This document shows positions 1 through 10,306 of a stretch of DNA of 64,000 bases, piece after piece (within the stretch, counting starts at the first letter, position 1; each line of letters starts with the position of its first letter). The notes beneath the pieces are model-generated. The model saw nothing but the letters and a program-made list of their open reading frames with translations, made no database searches and was not told the origin of the DNA. The DNA lies in NCBI GenBank assembly GCA_029449245.1, contig JANATF010000006.1, forward strand, positions 1,612,001-1,676,000. Direction: 5' to 3'. The position numbers were made by a program, and so were the translations under genes. The DNA is from Mortierella alpina. Its lineage: Eukaryota; Mortierellomycota; Mortierellomycetes; Mortierellales; Mortierellaceae.

Positions 1-524
1 CGCCGAAGTACTCCATGATACGTTACATGCGGTGGGGACAAAGCTCGACTTGCCCTTGACAAAGGTCTTCTCCTTCTTGGTATCACTAACCTCAAAGGAG
101 GCTACAAAATCTGCGTAAGCCTTGGCTGCCTCCTCTGACTCTTTCTAAAGGTATGATGGAAAGTTGAAGAGACAGGATGGTATGATTACACTCTATCGAA
201 TGAAGCTGTCCATGTAGTGAATTCGATCTTGCATTGGTCATTGGAGTTCTTACCCTCCGTTTCAATTCTGCTTCTTCCTTGTGCTTCTGGAATGGATTGG
301 AGCGCTTCTGGGCTCCGATGGTGAATCCTGCGACCTTACTGTCGGCAATGGTCTATAACAAACAGTTGTGAGAAGGCTGTGAGTTGATTAATTCGACCGG
401 TGTGTCGGGATGCTCAGTCGGCTGTAGCGCGTCCTCCTTGCTCCTCTACGGCGAGTGCAACTACCTGCATCGTGCTCGGCATAACGGAGGTGATGCCGAA
501 CGGTAGTTTGCGTTCGTCCCCCAT
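1..524 (-). CDS. U2 snRNP-associated SR140/U2SURP homologue, 5' part (runs off left edge)
   Basis: Partial gene read on the minus strand, exons 465-524, 254-352 and 1-144. The ATG at 524 begins a 20-residue exon ending in CAG before a GTAGTT donor; the next exon continues in frame as TIADSKVAGFTIGAQKR and the third as KESEEAAKAYADFVASFE...KTFVKG. This matches the N-terminus of SR140/U2SURP, where a 'FSIG' motif is followed by a basic KK/E stretch and then 'AAxxYEEFLAAFEGSD..KTFVRG'. The family protein joins the 17S U2 snRNP and carries RRM, SURP and CID domains, which would lie beyond the window. An additional intron may start near position 60, because the reading after FVKGK no longer resembles the family. 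The start lies only 133 bp downstream of the stop of the PSMG4-like gene on the same strand, so the two share a very short intergenic region. Family call is from recognised motif order; the exact 3' structure is unknown. Confidence 0.72.
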
Positions 525-656
525 GGCTGCAGTTGAAAATGCAAAACGTGAAGTGAGAAGGAAATGTAGAGATTTCTGTGCCTGCGTTTGAAGTGAAAAA
601 TTCACGTGCTACCGCAAAAGTTCTATATGTTTGCCGTTGTATATTGAAAGCAGTGT

Positions 657-1442
657 CTATGAGGCTGCCGCTGGTGCCTTGAAGAATACTGTGTCCCGCA
701 GCATGTCGATCAACTTGCGCTCCGCGAATGCCAACAGCATGGCATTGTCCGATGTGGCAGGAATATCGACGTTAACGAGGAACTGGTGCTTGAATCTCGC
801 AGCTATCGACCCAAACCATCAGCGAAATCAGAAGTTCAACTGTCAGAACATCAACCATATACACACATAACATATCATCCCATTTCAGCACTAAACCAGA
901 GCAAGGTCTCCGCGTTACCAAGGCGCCGTGCCATATGAGCGGCTGTCTCATCGACTGGATTTCCGAGCAAGGTACTCGACACCGCAGGCTAATGGTTATC
1001 CATCAGAGAGATAAGGCGGTTGCGTGAGAATCATACTCGCTGAAAGCTGACCCTCCCAACTGAGTTTTTGCCCACGATCGATCCTATCCTATGCCTTATG
1101 GGAATATTTTACCTGCCCAGGCCGGAACGCTGGCATGGCCATAGCAAAGTCTCCAAAGGCTCCTCCAGCAGCAGATGCAGCAGATGGGCCGCCCTGGAAC
1201 TGCTGGTGTTGCTGCATCAGTGGATTCGCGCCCGCCGAGATCCATATCCAGGCGGAATTGTCGAGCGCGGTCACTTGCACATACACGGGTTGTTGGTTCA
1301 TGAACAAAAACGTCTCTTGATGGATCCTGAACCGCGGCATGGCAGGTTCTGCAGGAGAGAATGCAGTCATGACTGCAGGCTGTTCAGGTCCTGGTCCTGA
1401 TTCGATTCCTGGCGAACAAGCAGCTGCAGATGAGTCGGCCAT
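657..1442 (-). CDS. Proteasome assembly chaperone 4 (PSMG4/Pba4-like)
   Basis: Three exons: 919-988, 1113-1442 and 657-802, read from the ATG at 1442 to TAG at 657-659; the joined frame gives 181 residues. Splice borders are GTAAAA..ATTAG and GTAACG..GATAG. The order of motifs follows human PSMG4: FRIHQETFLFMNQQPVYVQV, then ALDNSAWIWISAG, then FGDFAMAMP, then PAVSSTLLGN, ETAAHMARRLAARF and a final QFLVNVDIP..DNAMLLAFAERKLIDML. PSMG4 pairs with PSMG3 and helps build the 20S alpha ring in the cytosol. The fungal protein carries an N-terminal extension of about 40 residues rich in Ala/Ser/Pro that the human protein lacks. The gene sits 228 bp downstream of the SPT20 stop on the same strand. The second junction is supported because it restores the family sequence RLA-RFKHQ exactly at the splice. 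Confidence 0.8.
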
Positions 1443-1669
1443 GTTCAGAGCGTTGGTTGGAATGGCACTTGCGTAACGAAGAGAAAAATTATTTATTTTT
1501 TGAAAACGTATTATATACAAGGTGAGGTGAGAAAACAGAACACAATGACGAAGTGAAGAGAGAAGAGACAAAAAGAAAAACGATAAATACGCACACCCCA
1601 TTACAGCACTCAGTCCTACGCTCGGCCATCTCAAGAAGCCATCTTCAAGCGCCCGCAAAGTTCCATCGT

Positions 1670-4600
1670 TCACCCTGATCCATCGCCGGAATTGCCTCCA
1701 GTTTGGTCCGCACCACCGCTATTGCCTCCATCGTTTCCAGACGTGTCCATATCCATGCTCATGCCACCACCTGCATTACCACCCACTGAGGCTGCCTGCG
1801 CTGCCTGCGCTGCAGCTGCAGCTTGTGCGAGCAAGGACGATGTCGACTGCATACCATGCTGTTGCTGTTGCTGCTGCTGTAGCTGCTGCTGTTGCTGATG
1901 TTGTTGCTGTTGCTGCTGATGAAGTTGCAACTGCTGCTGGTGCATCTGCATCATCATCAATTGCTGTGTCTGCATCTGGGGGCTCTGTAGCATGTTTTGT
2001 TGCTGCTGATGGGCCGAAGGGTTATGTTGCCGAGGAGATTGGATCGCCATGCGCGGCGAGTTCAGACCAGGAGATTGCATCACGGGTGACTGCAGCTGCG
2101 TGGGGATGCCAGCTCCAGCAGTGTTGGCACCATTCCCAGTCTGTCCACCTTGCAGCTGATTATTCTGTTGACCTTGCTGGAGCTGTTGCTGACGCTGCAT
2201 CTGCATCAGCTGCTGCTGCTGCTGCATACGAGCATTTAGCCGCTGCTGTTGCTGCTGTTGCTGCTGTTGCTGCAATTGTTGAAACTGCTGCGGCGTGATC
2301 GACCTTCCGTTCGCCAACATGATGACTGGTTGACTAGGCGTGGGTGAGATTCCAAACTGATTTCCAGGCATTCCTGCCAAACCCGCCATCGTTGCTGCTG
2401 CGGAGGCTCCTCCTGCAGTGGTAGCTGCGCCCGCCGCGGAGATTGCTCCGCTGGCAGGAGCGTTGCCCAGTCCAGCCGGACCATTCGCTGTCACTCCAGA
2501 GACAGCAGTGCCCGCTCCAGTAGCCAACGGCCCTGAAACCGCTCCCATTGCATTCAGCTGACCATTCATTAATGGGTTGCCTACCGCATTGTTGATAGCT
2601 CCAGCCTGCGACATGGCTCCCTGGAGAGAGTTCGCTCGAGCAAGACCTCCAGCCCCTGCGGCTGCTTGCTGTCCTGCAGAGACACCTCCCAACATCGTGC
2701 CGCGCCCCAGTCCTCCTGCACCTCCGAGACCATTATTGGGCAACATCATGCCTCGTCCGCGGCCCATAGCCATGTTGACACCTGCAAGGTTGCCAGCGTT
2801 GGCTCCGTTGGTTCCAGGTAGCTTGAGGTTCATGGTCGCAGCGTTGTTGTTGAGCAAAGCAGCCGTGTTCAGGCCTGTCGCATTGGTCATCGCTGGGTTG
2901 ATTCCCGCTCCAGTGTTATTAGTATTAGATGTAGCTGTAGCTGTAACAGCGCTGTTGTTTGCCGTGCTGACATTAGTCACCGCTCCCGGATTGTTCGCAT
3001 TGGCCATAACGTTGTTCGCGCTATTGGCTCGGCCCATATTGATAACCGTCATGACCTGCTGTGCCGCCTGGACGCCCGCCTGCTGTGCTGCCTGCTGTGC
3101 CGCCTGGACAGCCTGCTGGTTCGGAATGTTCGGTGTCCGAGTCATGAGCTCCTTCATCATATCGGTCGTCACTCCAGCAGCTTTAAGTGCGTCCATGGTC
3201 TGCTGTTGTCTCGTCTGTAAAATCGCCTGTTGCTGCTGAAGGACCATGATTTGCTGACGGAACTGCGCGACCAAAGTCTGCTGCCTTTTCTGGACCTGCT
3301 CATCGTTCAGCCCTTGTGTTTGCCCTTGTGTTTGCACAATCAGCATAAACTGGGCCAGCTGCTGTTGATAATGTTGATTAGCCATGTTTTGCTGGTTATG
3401 TAATTTTTGCAGTTGTTGTTGCATCGCCACGACAGACTGCACGGCCGCTTGCTGGGCCATGGGCATGGTTGTCGCTGAAGCCCCTGTATTTCCATTACTA
3501 TTGCCGCCGTTGTTGTTATTGTTGTTGCCCATGCCAGCATTATCCACGGCGTTGTTGGCTTCGGCATTACCAGCGGCTACTCCTGTTCCAGAGATCGGAT
3601 TGGCTGCATTCATACCAATGCTCGGTTGGTTGCCATTGCTTCCGCCTGCTGCAGCGGTCAACGCGACTTGTCCCGATGCAAGTTGGACACCTCCGGCAGG
3701 TGAAGTCAGCGATAATCCAGACATGGCTCCTGAGGTCGGCATGGCCCCTACACTCACGTTCGCTGGAGCTGGTATAGGCGATGTGAACTGTGGTGTTTGC
3801 ACGGGTCCCGGTTTGGGCGAACCAATACCACTGCCAGCCGCGCTCGAAACGGATGCTGCTCTCATAACAGGCGTCGCCAAAACACCATTGGCCGCGATGG
3901 GACTGGTCAATGGATTCTGGTTCTGTTGCTGGCCCTGCTGCTGGCCTTGTTGCTGGCCTTGCTGCTGGCCCTGTTGGTTTTGATTCTGTTGCTGCTGCGC
4001 TTGCTGCATTTGAATTTGCTGCTGCTGAGCCATCTGCATTCGTTGTTGATAGAACCCCTTGATCTGTCGAAACTGTTCCAGGGAGATACCCGAGGACTGT
4101 AGGATTTGCTGAAGTTGAGGCGAAAGCTGTTGGGGAACAAACATACCAATGTTGGCAAGGTGGGTTGCAAGACCAGCAAGAGCCGCCGATGAATTTGGAC
4201 CGCCATTTCCTCGACCTGCTGCTGCCAATTGCTGCTGCTGATTCTTTTGAAAGGATGACAAAATCACCTAACATCAAAAAATAAATAACGAAGAAAAAAG
4301 TCAGCGTGATTGCAAAGACACGAACGGCCGCTCAAATTGTTCGCATTGAACTGAAAGCGAGCGTATTGAAAGTGCCAAGATGTCATTCGACATATACCTT
4401 CAGTAGCTCTTGTTGCCTCTGCTGCTGCTGCAGTGTAATAGCCACACCCGACTGCTGCAGAGGACTGATCATTCCAGGGTTCGTGTTGGGAGACATCATT
4501 CCACTCGCTCCAATGTTCGTGGTGTTCATATTGGACGCAGCGATGTTTTGTGCACCCGTCGTCTGACTATTGACGTCCTGAGCTCCTGCAGCGTTATTGC

Positions 4601-7600
4601 CAAGACCATTAGACACCAACGCGGACTGCTGTTGTGCGGCTTGCCCAAGGTTTGCCTGCTGCAGTTGCAGCTGTTGCTGCTGCTGTAGTCTCTGCTGCAA
4701 TTGCTGCTGCTGCAAGATCTGTTGACGCTGCTGTGGATTGAGTGCTGCCAAGCGCTGCTGTTGCTGCTGTTGCTGCTGTTGCTGCAGTTGTTGAAGCTGT
4801 GCCTGAGCCATGTTCGGTGTCCCTGGGGGAGCGGTACCATTGGGCAGGGCGTTAATGCCGACTCCACCACCAGAAACAGTCCGCTGCATCGTGAGAGGGG
4901 ACCCAATGATAGAAGCTGCGTTGTTAAGGTTGTTCATTGCCTGATTAGGCAACCCAACACCCACGGTTCCTGGCATGGAAGTGGCTGCACCAGACGACAT
5001 GCCCATAGCGTGCATCTGATTGGCTTGCGTAGGAGACTGCAGCTGGGGTCCTTGCTGTTGCTGCTGTTGTTGCTGCTGTTGTGCCAGCTGATGCTGCTGC
5101 TGCTGCTGGAGCTGCTGCTGCTGAAGCTGTTGTTGACGCTGCAACTGCTGCTGTTGAAACATTGCTGATTGGCGCTGCAAGTCTTGATGGCGGGCATTGA
5201 ACAGCTGCTGCTGCTGAGCTGTAAGCGACCCGTTCTGCGCTTGCTGCACTCGCTGGATCTCTGCCATAAGCTGAGATATTTGAATTGCAGCAGGATTAAT
5301 AGCTTGTTGACCGATTTGGGCTTGGGGTTGCATTTGCCCCTGACCCTGACCCTGCTGCTGGGCTTGCTGCTGCTGTTGCATGAGGAGCTGCTGCTGCTGC
5401 TGCCTTTGCTGAAGCAACTGTTGCTGGAGCATCTGATCCTGCTGACGCTGAACCAACATTGCTTGATGCTGCTGCAGTTGCTGTTGCTGCAGTTGTTGCT
5501 GTTGTTGCTGTTGTTGCTGTTGTTGCTGGCGAATATGCTCCTGCTGAAACTGCTGCTGTTGCTGGAGCTGCAGCTGTTGTTGTTGCTGTTGCTGTTGTTG
5601 CTGCTGGAGCTGCAACTGCAACTGCTGCTGTTGTTGATTTGGCAGAACTTGGCCATTCTGCTGCATCAGCTGTTGTTGTTGGAGTTGTTGCTGTTGCTGC
5701 GGCGTCAGCTGTTGCTGCTGTTGTGGTAATTGCATAGTTCCCATCTGTGGCGTTTGAGGTACTGGGGTATAACGGGCCTGCGGTGTCGACGGTGGGTTGG
5801 TAATGTTGGCTCCTGTGTTGACGCTGGTTGCCGCAGGCGCCACGCTGTTGTTCGTATTCACGGCATTGGCAACAACGTTGGTTCCTGTATTTACTGCTGC
5901 CGCTGCCGCTGCCGCTGCCGCTGCTGCTGCCACTGCAGCATTGGCCCGCGCGGTGTTGGTGGACGTAGGCGTTGTGTCGCTGATCAGCGAATTAAGTGGG
6001 AAGTACATGGACTTGAGGCTCTGTACATAAGCATCCGCGCTTTGCTCTGGTCCAAGGTGAAATCTAGAACAAGAAAATAATGTTGAGTCCGTTGAGATTT
6101 CTAACGCCCACAATCTTGACAGCGTCGATGAGATAGAACTACAACTTACTTGCGGATACCACCCCCAACAGCCGAATCCGGCGCTGTGCCATAACGCATG
6201 ACAGCCTCGAATGATAAATCGGGGCACTGCATGATATTGAACATAAAGTGCTTCTTGTATCCTCGCTTTTTGTCCTCCCGCTCGAACCGGAGCGTCCGTA
6301 CGATCTTTCTTCCATCTGGCAAAACCGACATCTCCTGACGCTTCGCCTTTGATTTCTTGGGATCCAACACTGGTATAGGTTGGGTCTCCTCCATTTTTTT
6401 CTTTTGTCGCCATTCTGTGAGGAAGGCCAGTCGGCTGAAATTGGGCTGGAAATCTACCAGGGATTTCTATAAGGAGTGATTTCCAGTTCATATTTGTCAA
6501 TGAGAAGGCCAAATGGAAGTCAAAATTCTTAATAAACAAAAGGAGGGAAATGAATACCTCGTCCATCATGCTCATCAACTTGTCCTCCTCGGCCTTCCGT
6601 GCTGCCTCCTGTTCCCTCTCGAGAGAGTTCCACTTGCGTCTCTTTCTAGTCCGCTGCCCAGCAGAGGTCTGGTGATAAGATATTTCGTTGCTCAGCACAG
6701 TCACCATTGGCGATGGGTCCAAACACAGGGGCGCCTCGGTCGCAATCTGTATAATAAAAATATATAGTGGGTCAATTATTGCTGCAGTCAAGATTAGAAG
6801 ATTAGAAGAGTCGCGCATCCTACCAAAATTTTTGATTCGACATCAAGCATGACGTCGCTGGACCAGTTCTCGCCAGACTCTTCATGGAGGAGTGAAAGAT
6901 CCGCCCAAAGTGTCTCCTGTGTCGGTGTAAGCACAACACGCTTAGCAGTGCCACCGTTCTCGCCCTTGGTGCTTGAACCTTCGTCTGGCTGCATTGACCG
7001 CACCCTGTGATCAACCACCTCCGCAATGAGGCATCCTGGACGAGACAAGCCGTATTAGCACCACATTTGAAAATATCACAATTATATCAACACAGATGAT
7101 CAACACATCCAGTGGCTATGTTGAAAGACGTACCTTCATAATACGGGCATTTAGCACTCTTAATGATGTCCAACAAGCCAGACGGTAGTCTTTTCTCCTG
7201 TATGCTCTTTAAAAAGATCTATAGCGCAACGAGAGAAAAAGATCAGATATAGCTAGCAAGTGCGAAGACCTCTTAGCCAAAATGTTAACCTTAACTACCT
7301 TCATGGGTGAGTTGAACAGGAAGACGCCATCCTATTTGTCACACAAGATTAGAGATCCTCATCAGTCTGTGTGTGCTGTACTATCATCTTGCTCATCACA
7401 CAAGTGGGGTAATTTTATATTGTTCCAAACCTGGTTCTCAAACTTGAAATGCGTCTCATAAAGATGGATGACAAATGATGCTGGTCGACGCTCGTACTTT
7501 TCCAAAAGGCCTGTCAAAGTAGCAAGATGAATATCCAGTCTTAGTACGAATGCGCGATGCACTTTGCTTGCTTCCCATGTGCAAATGCTCTATGCTTACT

Positions 7601-8197
7601 CTTTTTTCCCGATCCCTAAAACAATCCACAAGAACGGGAAAAAAGTACACACCAATGTCAGCATCAACTTCAATGGCTGCGGATTTAACATAACAGAACA
7701 CAATTAGGGTCCATTGTCGGCGCCGCTGTTACTGGTAAAGCTATCCGTAACAACAGGGAATAATTCCATACCTTTGCTAGCGATTGAGTCTCCTCTACAC
7801 TCCGTTTGACTCCACGCGAGCCAGCATGCCCAGATCGATCCAGATTTGAGGAAGCTCCTGCGCCGCTTGGTGAGGTTATTGCAGAGCAAGGACTCTCCGA
7901 CATGGCTGAGCTTTCCTGGCTTCCAGAAGATAGCTTGGTGTGCAGAGACAAGGATCTTGCTGCCGCGGCAGCTGCTGCCCTCTCCTTCTTTGTCTGGCCG
8001 GATCCTCCTCCTCCTCCCGAGCGACCAGGACTCATCAAGCCGTTAGGTGCGTTTAATGGTGGTGACTTCATGCCCCTGGGGTTTGTGTTGATGGTGGCAC
8101 CAGCAGCTCCATATTGAGGACCTTGCGATCGCTGTTGATTGGAATGGTGTTCGATGGCAGTGACCATCGTCGAGTTCATAATCCCGCCCTGAGACAA
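1670..8197 (-). CDS. SPT20: SAGA complex subunit SPT20 homologue, giant polyglutamine protein
   Basis: Ten exons: 7772-8197, 7649-7676, 7431-7510, 7299-7331, 7134-7218, 6824-7035, 6558-6746, 6150-6466, 4398-6063 and 1670-4267; joined they give 1877 codons. The Spt20/p38IP core falls at about residues 150-480: PASFVIHLYETHFKFENQ, DGVFLFNSPMKV, a cysteine-containing CLIAEVVDHRVR, LIATEAPLCLDPSP followed by the basic RTRKRRK, and DFQPNFSRLAFL. These match fungal and human SPT20 in order. Spt20 holds SAGA together and is needed for TBP-related functions in the nucleus. The rest, about residues 480-1877, is dominated by long Gln runs broken by Asn/Ala/Gly/Met stretches, far longer than the yeast protein (~600) or human (~780). 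The 28-nt second exon is the least certain: other donors nearby would change its frame. The N-terminal exon is Ser/Gly/Ala-rich with a poly-Ala tract. The start ATG at 8197 is the first in frame in a good context. Confidence 0.85.
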
Positions 8198-9108
8198 GTG
8201 AGAATGGCGAGGGGCTCGACAAGCAAGGCAGCTCCACGAGCTATGGCGACGAGCTTTCTCTCAACGGTTCCTGACGCGCTGCAAAGACGAGTGGGTGGAT
8301 GACAACAAAAAAAATAACAATGGTTGGGTGCGGTTGATGCTGTGCGCGCGGGTTGCAAAGTGTTCAATGCTCCTTGCCGGTCGGGGTGTTGGAACTGAGA
8401 TGCAGAATGAGTAGAACTAATCAGCACAGGCCAACCAGGGACATTGCTGCTTCGGTTTGATCCAGCTGTTGCGAAAAACGTTAAAACGGGCTGGTGAGGC
8501 GTGCGAGCGACAAAGGTCCAGATGTGAACTCGAGCGAATCCCCAAGGTTGCGACTGGTTCGAGGAGTGTGTGTGCCGAGCGAGAGTCGGGTTGAACCAGT
8601 GGAGGGTAAGGGTGGTATGGTGCGTATGCTTTGCGGACAGGACACGAACAAGAGCAGCTGGCAGTCGAGATGGCAAAGAGACGCGAACTGCCACCAGGGA
8701 AAGACGAGACAGGATGTTAGCTGCAAGTGGAGTGCAGGTTGAACAAGATCCTGTGTCCCTTGGACGGCAAGTCATGAGCACAGCCAGCCTGGGGGAGTGA
8801 ACCTAAAGTCAAGACAATGCACACCTACCTCGGCAGAAAACGAATGGAAAAAGACAAAGAGACAGAGAGAGAGATGAAGAGGACGAGGATGAAGACCAAG
8901 AAGACGAACCACGGTCGGATAAGTGACGGGGATGGGCGAGGAGGCGAGGAACGGAAAGAGTGTCCAAGGGCTAAAGAAAGAGAATGAACGCTCGTTCAAT
9001 GATCTTGCTGAGCGAGTACACAGCACATGCACCAGGTGTAAATACCGTGACGATTTTGCTGGCGGTCTTCTGGCTGTTGAGTTGTCGGTGCTGTTCAGGG
9101 TGAGGCAT
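8198..9108. other. Upstream region of SPT20; no supported gene
   Basis: No frame here resembles a known family. The stretch directly upstream of the SPT20 ATG is expected to hold its promoter and leader. Open frames exist on both strands (for example 8176-8781 on minus) but are compositionally odd, rich in Ser/Thr/Arg, and overlap the SPT20 start, so they look like chance frames in leader sequence. Confidence 0.4.
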
Positions 9109-9506
9109 AAGACAATGGTCGTCTCGATATCGCAGACGCTGGATATCACACCCTGAACATTGTGTGTGAAGCCCGTGACCTCGTTAAGGACAAGCGCAAA
9201 GACACCCGCGCTGGCCGAGTTGCGATGCACAGGAGACATACAATGCCCTAAGCTCACTGCAACCGCCGATTTCAAGTAATATAGCCCCGAGGAGCAAGCG
9301 ACCATATTAAAATAGACGTTTCCGTCGCGTAGTTGAATGCAGCGCCTGCGGTTGCAGTGAGCTTAGGGCATTGTATTGTCTCCTGTGCATCGCAACTCGG
9401 CCAGCGCGGGTGTCTTTGCGCTTGTCCTTAACGAGGTCACGGGCTTCACACACAATGTTCAGGGTGTGATATCCAGCGTCTGCGATATCGAGACGACCAT
9501 TGTCTT
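9109..9506. repeat. 158-bp inverted repeat (fold-back) with 81-bp spacer, made from ABC-transporter sequence
   Basis: The stretch 9109-9266 is the reverse complement of 9348-9506, apparently almost without mismatch apart from one indel near the TGTCTCCTG/TTGTCTCCTG region. Both arms contain the ABCC-relic coding sequence (the part encoding FALVLNEVTGFTHN and CDIETTIV) in opposite orientation. Spacer 9267-9347 is unrelated. If transcribed, the region would form a long hairpin. It most likely arose by an inverted duplication at a break. Confidence 0.88.
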
Positions 9507-10306
9507 GGCCGAACGCGTCCGGAAATACAGCAAGTTCACGCCCAAGATCCATTACGAAATCCAAGACTCGAACACGGACAAGAACTGGCCCCAGCATGAT
9601 GGGATCAAATTCCGTAACTATTCGACCCGCTACTGTGTGAGCCTGGCTTTGGTGCTCAAGAACAATGATATCTCGATCCGTATTGGTGAATGCGTAGGCA
9701 TGGTGGTCCGCACAGGTGCTGGCAAGTCGTCCGTGACCATGGTGCTATCCCAAATGATCAAGGCGATGGAAGGCAGGATTGTCATTGATGAGGTCAACAC
9801 GTCGACGCTGGGCCTAGAAGGACCGCGATCGCGGTTTACGATCATTCCACAAGACCCGTCGCTCTTTCGACACCATCCGCGCCAACCTCGGCCCATTCAG
9901 TCATTATTAGGAGCCAGATCTGTGGGCAGCACTAGAGGCGGCCTCTCTCGAGCAGTATGTGTCCTCCTTGCCTGAGGGTCCTTCCATGGAGGTCGAGAAC
10001 GGATGGCATTGGGCTAGCGGCAGTTGATAATTGATAACTCGGGCGCGCGCGATCCTCAACAAAATCACATAGTTGCACTACAGATGAGGCGACTGCTGGC
10101 ATTGATATTGAGACGAACAATGCGGTTCAACGCGCGCTTCAGTCATGTACGGGCTGCACCTTGCTGACGATTGCACATCACATCAACACGATCCTGGAGC
10201 ACGGCAGGGTGGCGGAATTCGAAAAGCCCATCCCCCCGCCTTGTTGGCCGACCCCAACAGCATCCGTCACAGTCTTGTGAACAGCCATGACAGCCAGAAG
10301 AAGTAG
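9389..10306 (+). pseudogene. Relic of an ABCC/MRP-type ABC transporter, end of TMD2 plus NBD2
   Basis: From 9389 the frame reads ASAGVFALVLNEVTGF, then an AERVRKYSKF linker, WPQHDGIKFRNYSTRY, a Walker A motif RTGAGKSS (about 9715-9740) and FTIIPQDPSLF (Q-loop region). This is the typical second nucleotide-binding domain of fungal ABCC transporters. Around 9867 the frame shifts to DTIRANLGPFSHY, then a stop, then EPDLWAALEAASLEQYVSSLP. The ABC signature (LSGGQ-like) is lost near 10010-10040. A later frame carries DEATAGIDIETNNAVQ (Walker B, about 10083-10130) and CTLLTIAHHINTILEHGRV, and the original C-terminus ends with TAG at 10304-10306. At least two frameshifts, internal stops and a missing catalytic motif make it non-functional. 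The transmembrane domains are absent upstream; the 5' border coincides with the fold-back. Confidence 0.88.

Noticed and set aside
2577-3983. Plus-strand frames rich in Ala, Pro, Cys and Leu opposite SPT20 exon 10
   Set aside because: Shadow frames of the low-complexity coding exon on the other strand.
4701-5729. Long plus-strand open frames rich in Leu or Ala opposite SPT20
   Set aside because: They are the reverse reading of CAG/CAA repeats (CTG gives Leu, GCT gives Ala). They have no start context or splice structure and mirror the polyglutamine exons.
8176-8781. 201-codon minus-strand frame overlapping the SPT20 start
   Set aside because: No recognisable domain, Ser/Thr/Arg-biased, and it overlaps the SPT20 ATG in another frame; better explained as leader sequence.
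9307-9597. 96-codon minus-strand frame across the fold-back
   Set aside because: Antisense reading of the ABC relic; apparent protein likeness comes from the inverted arm.
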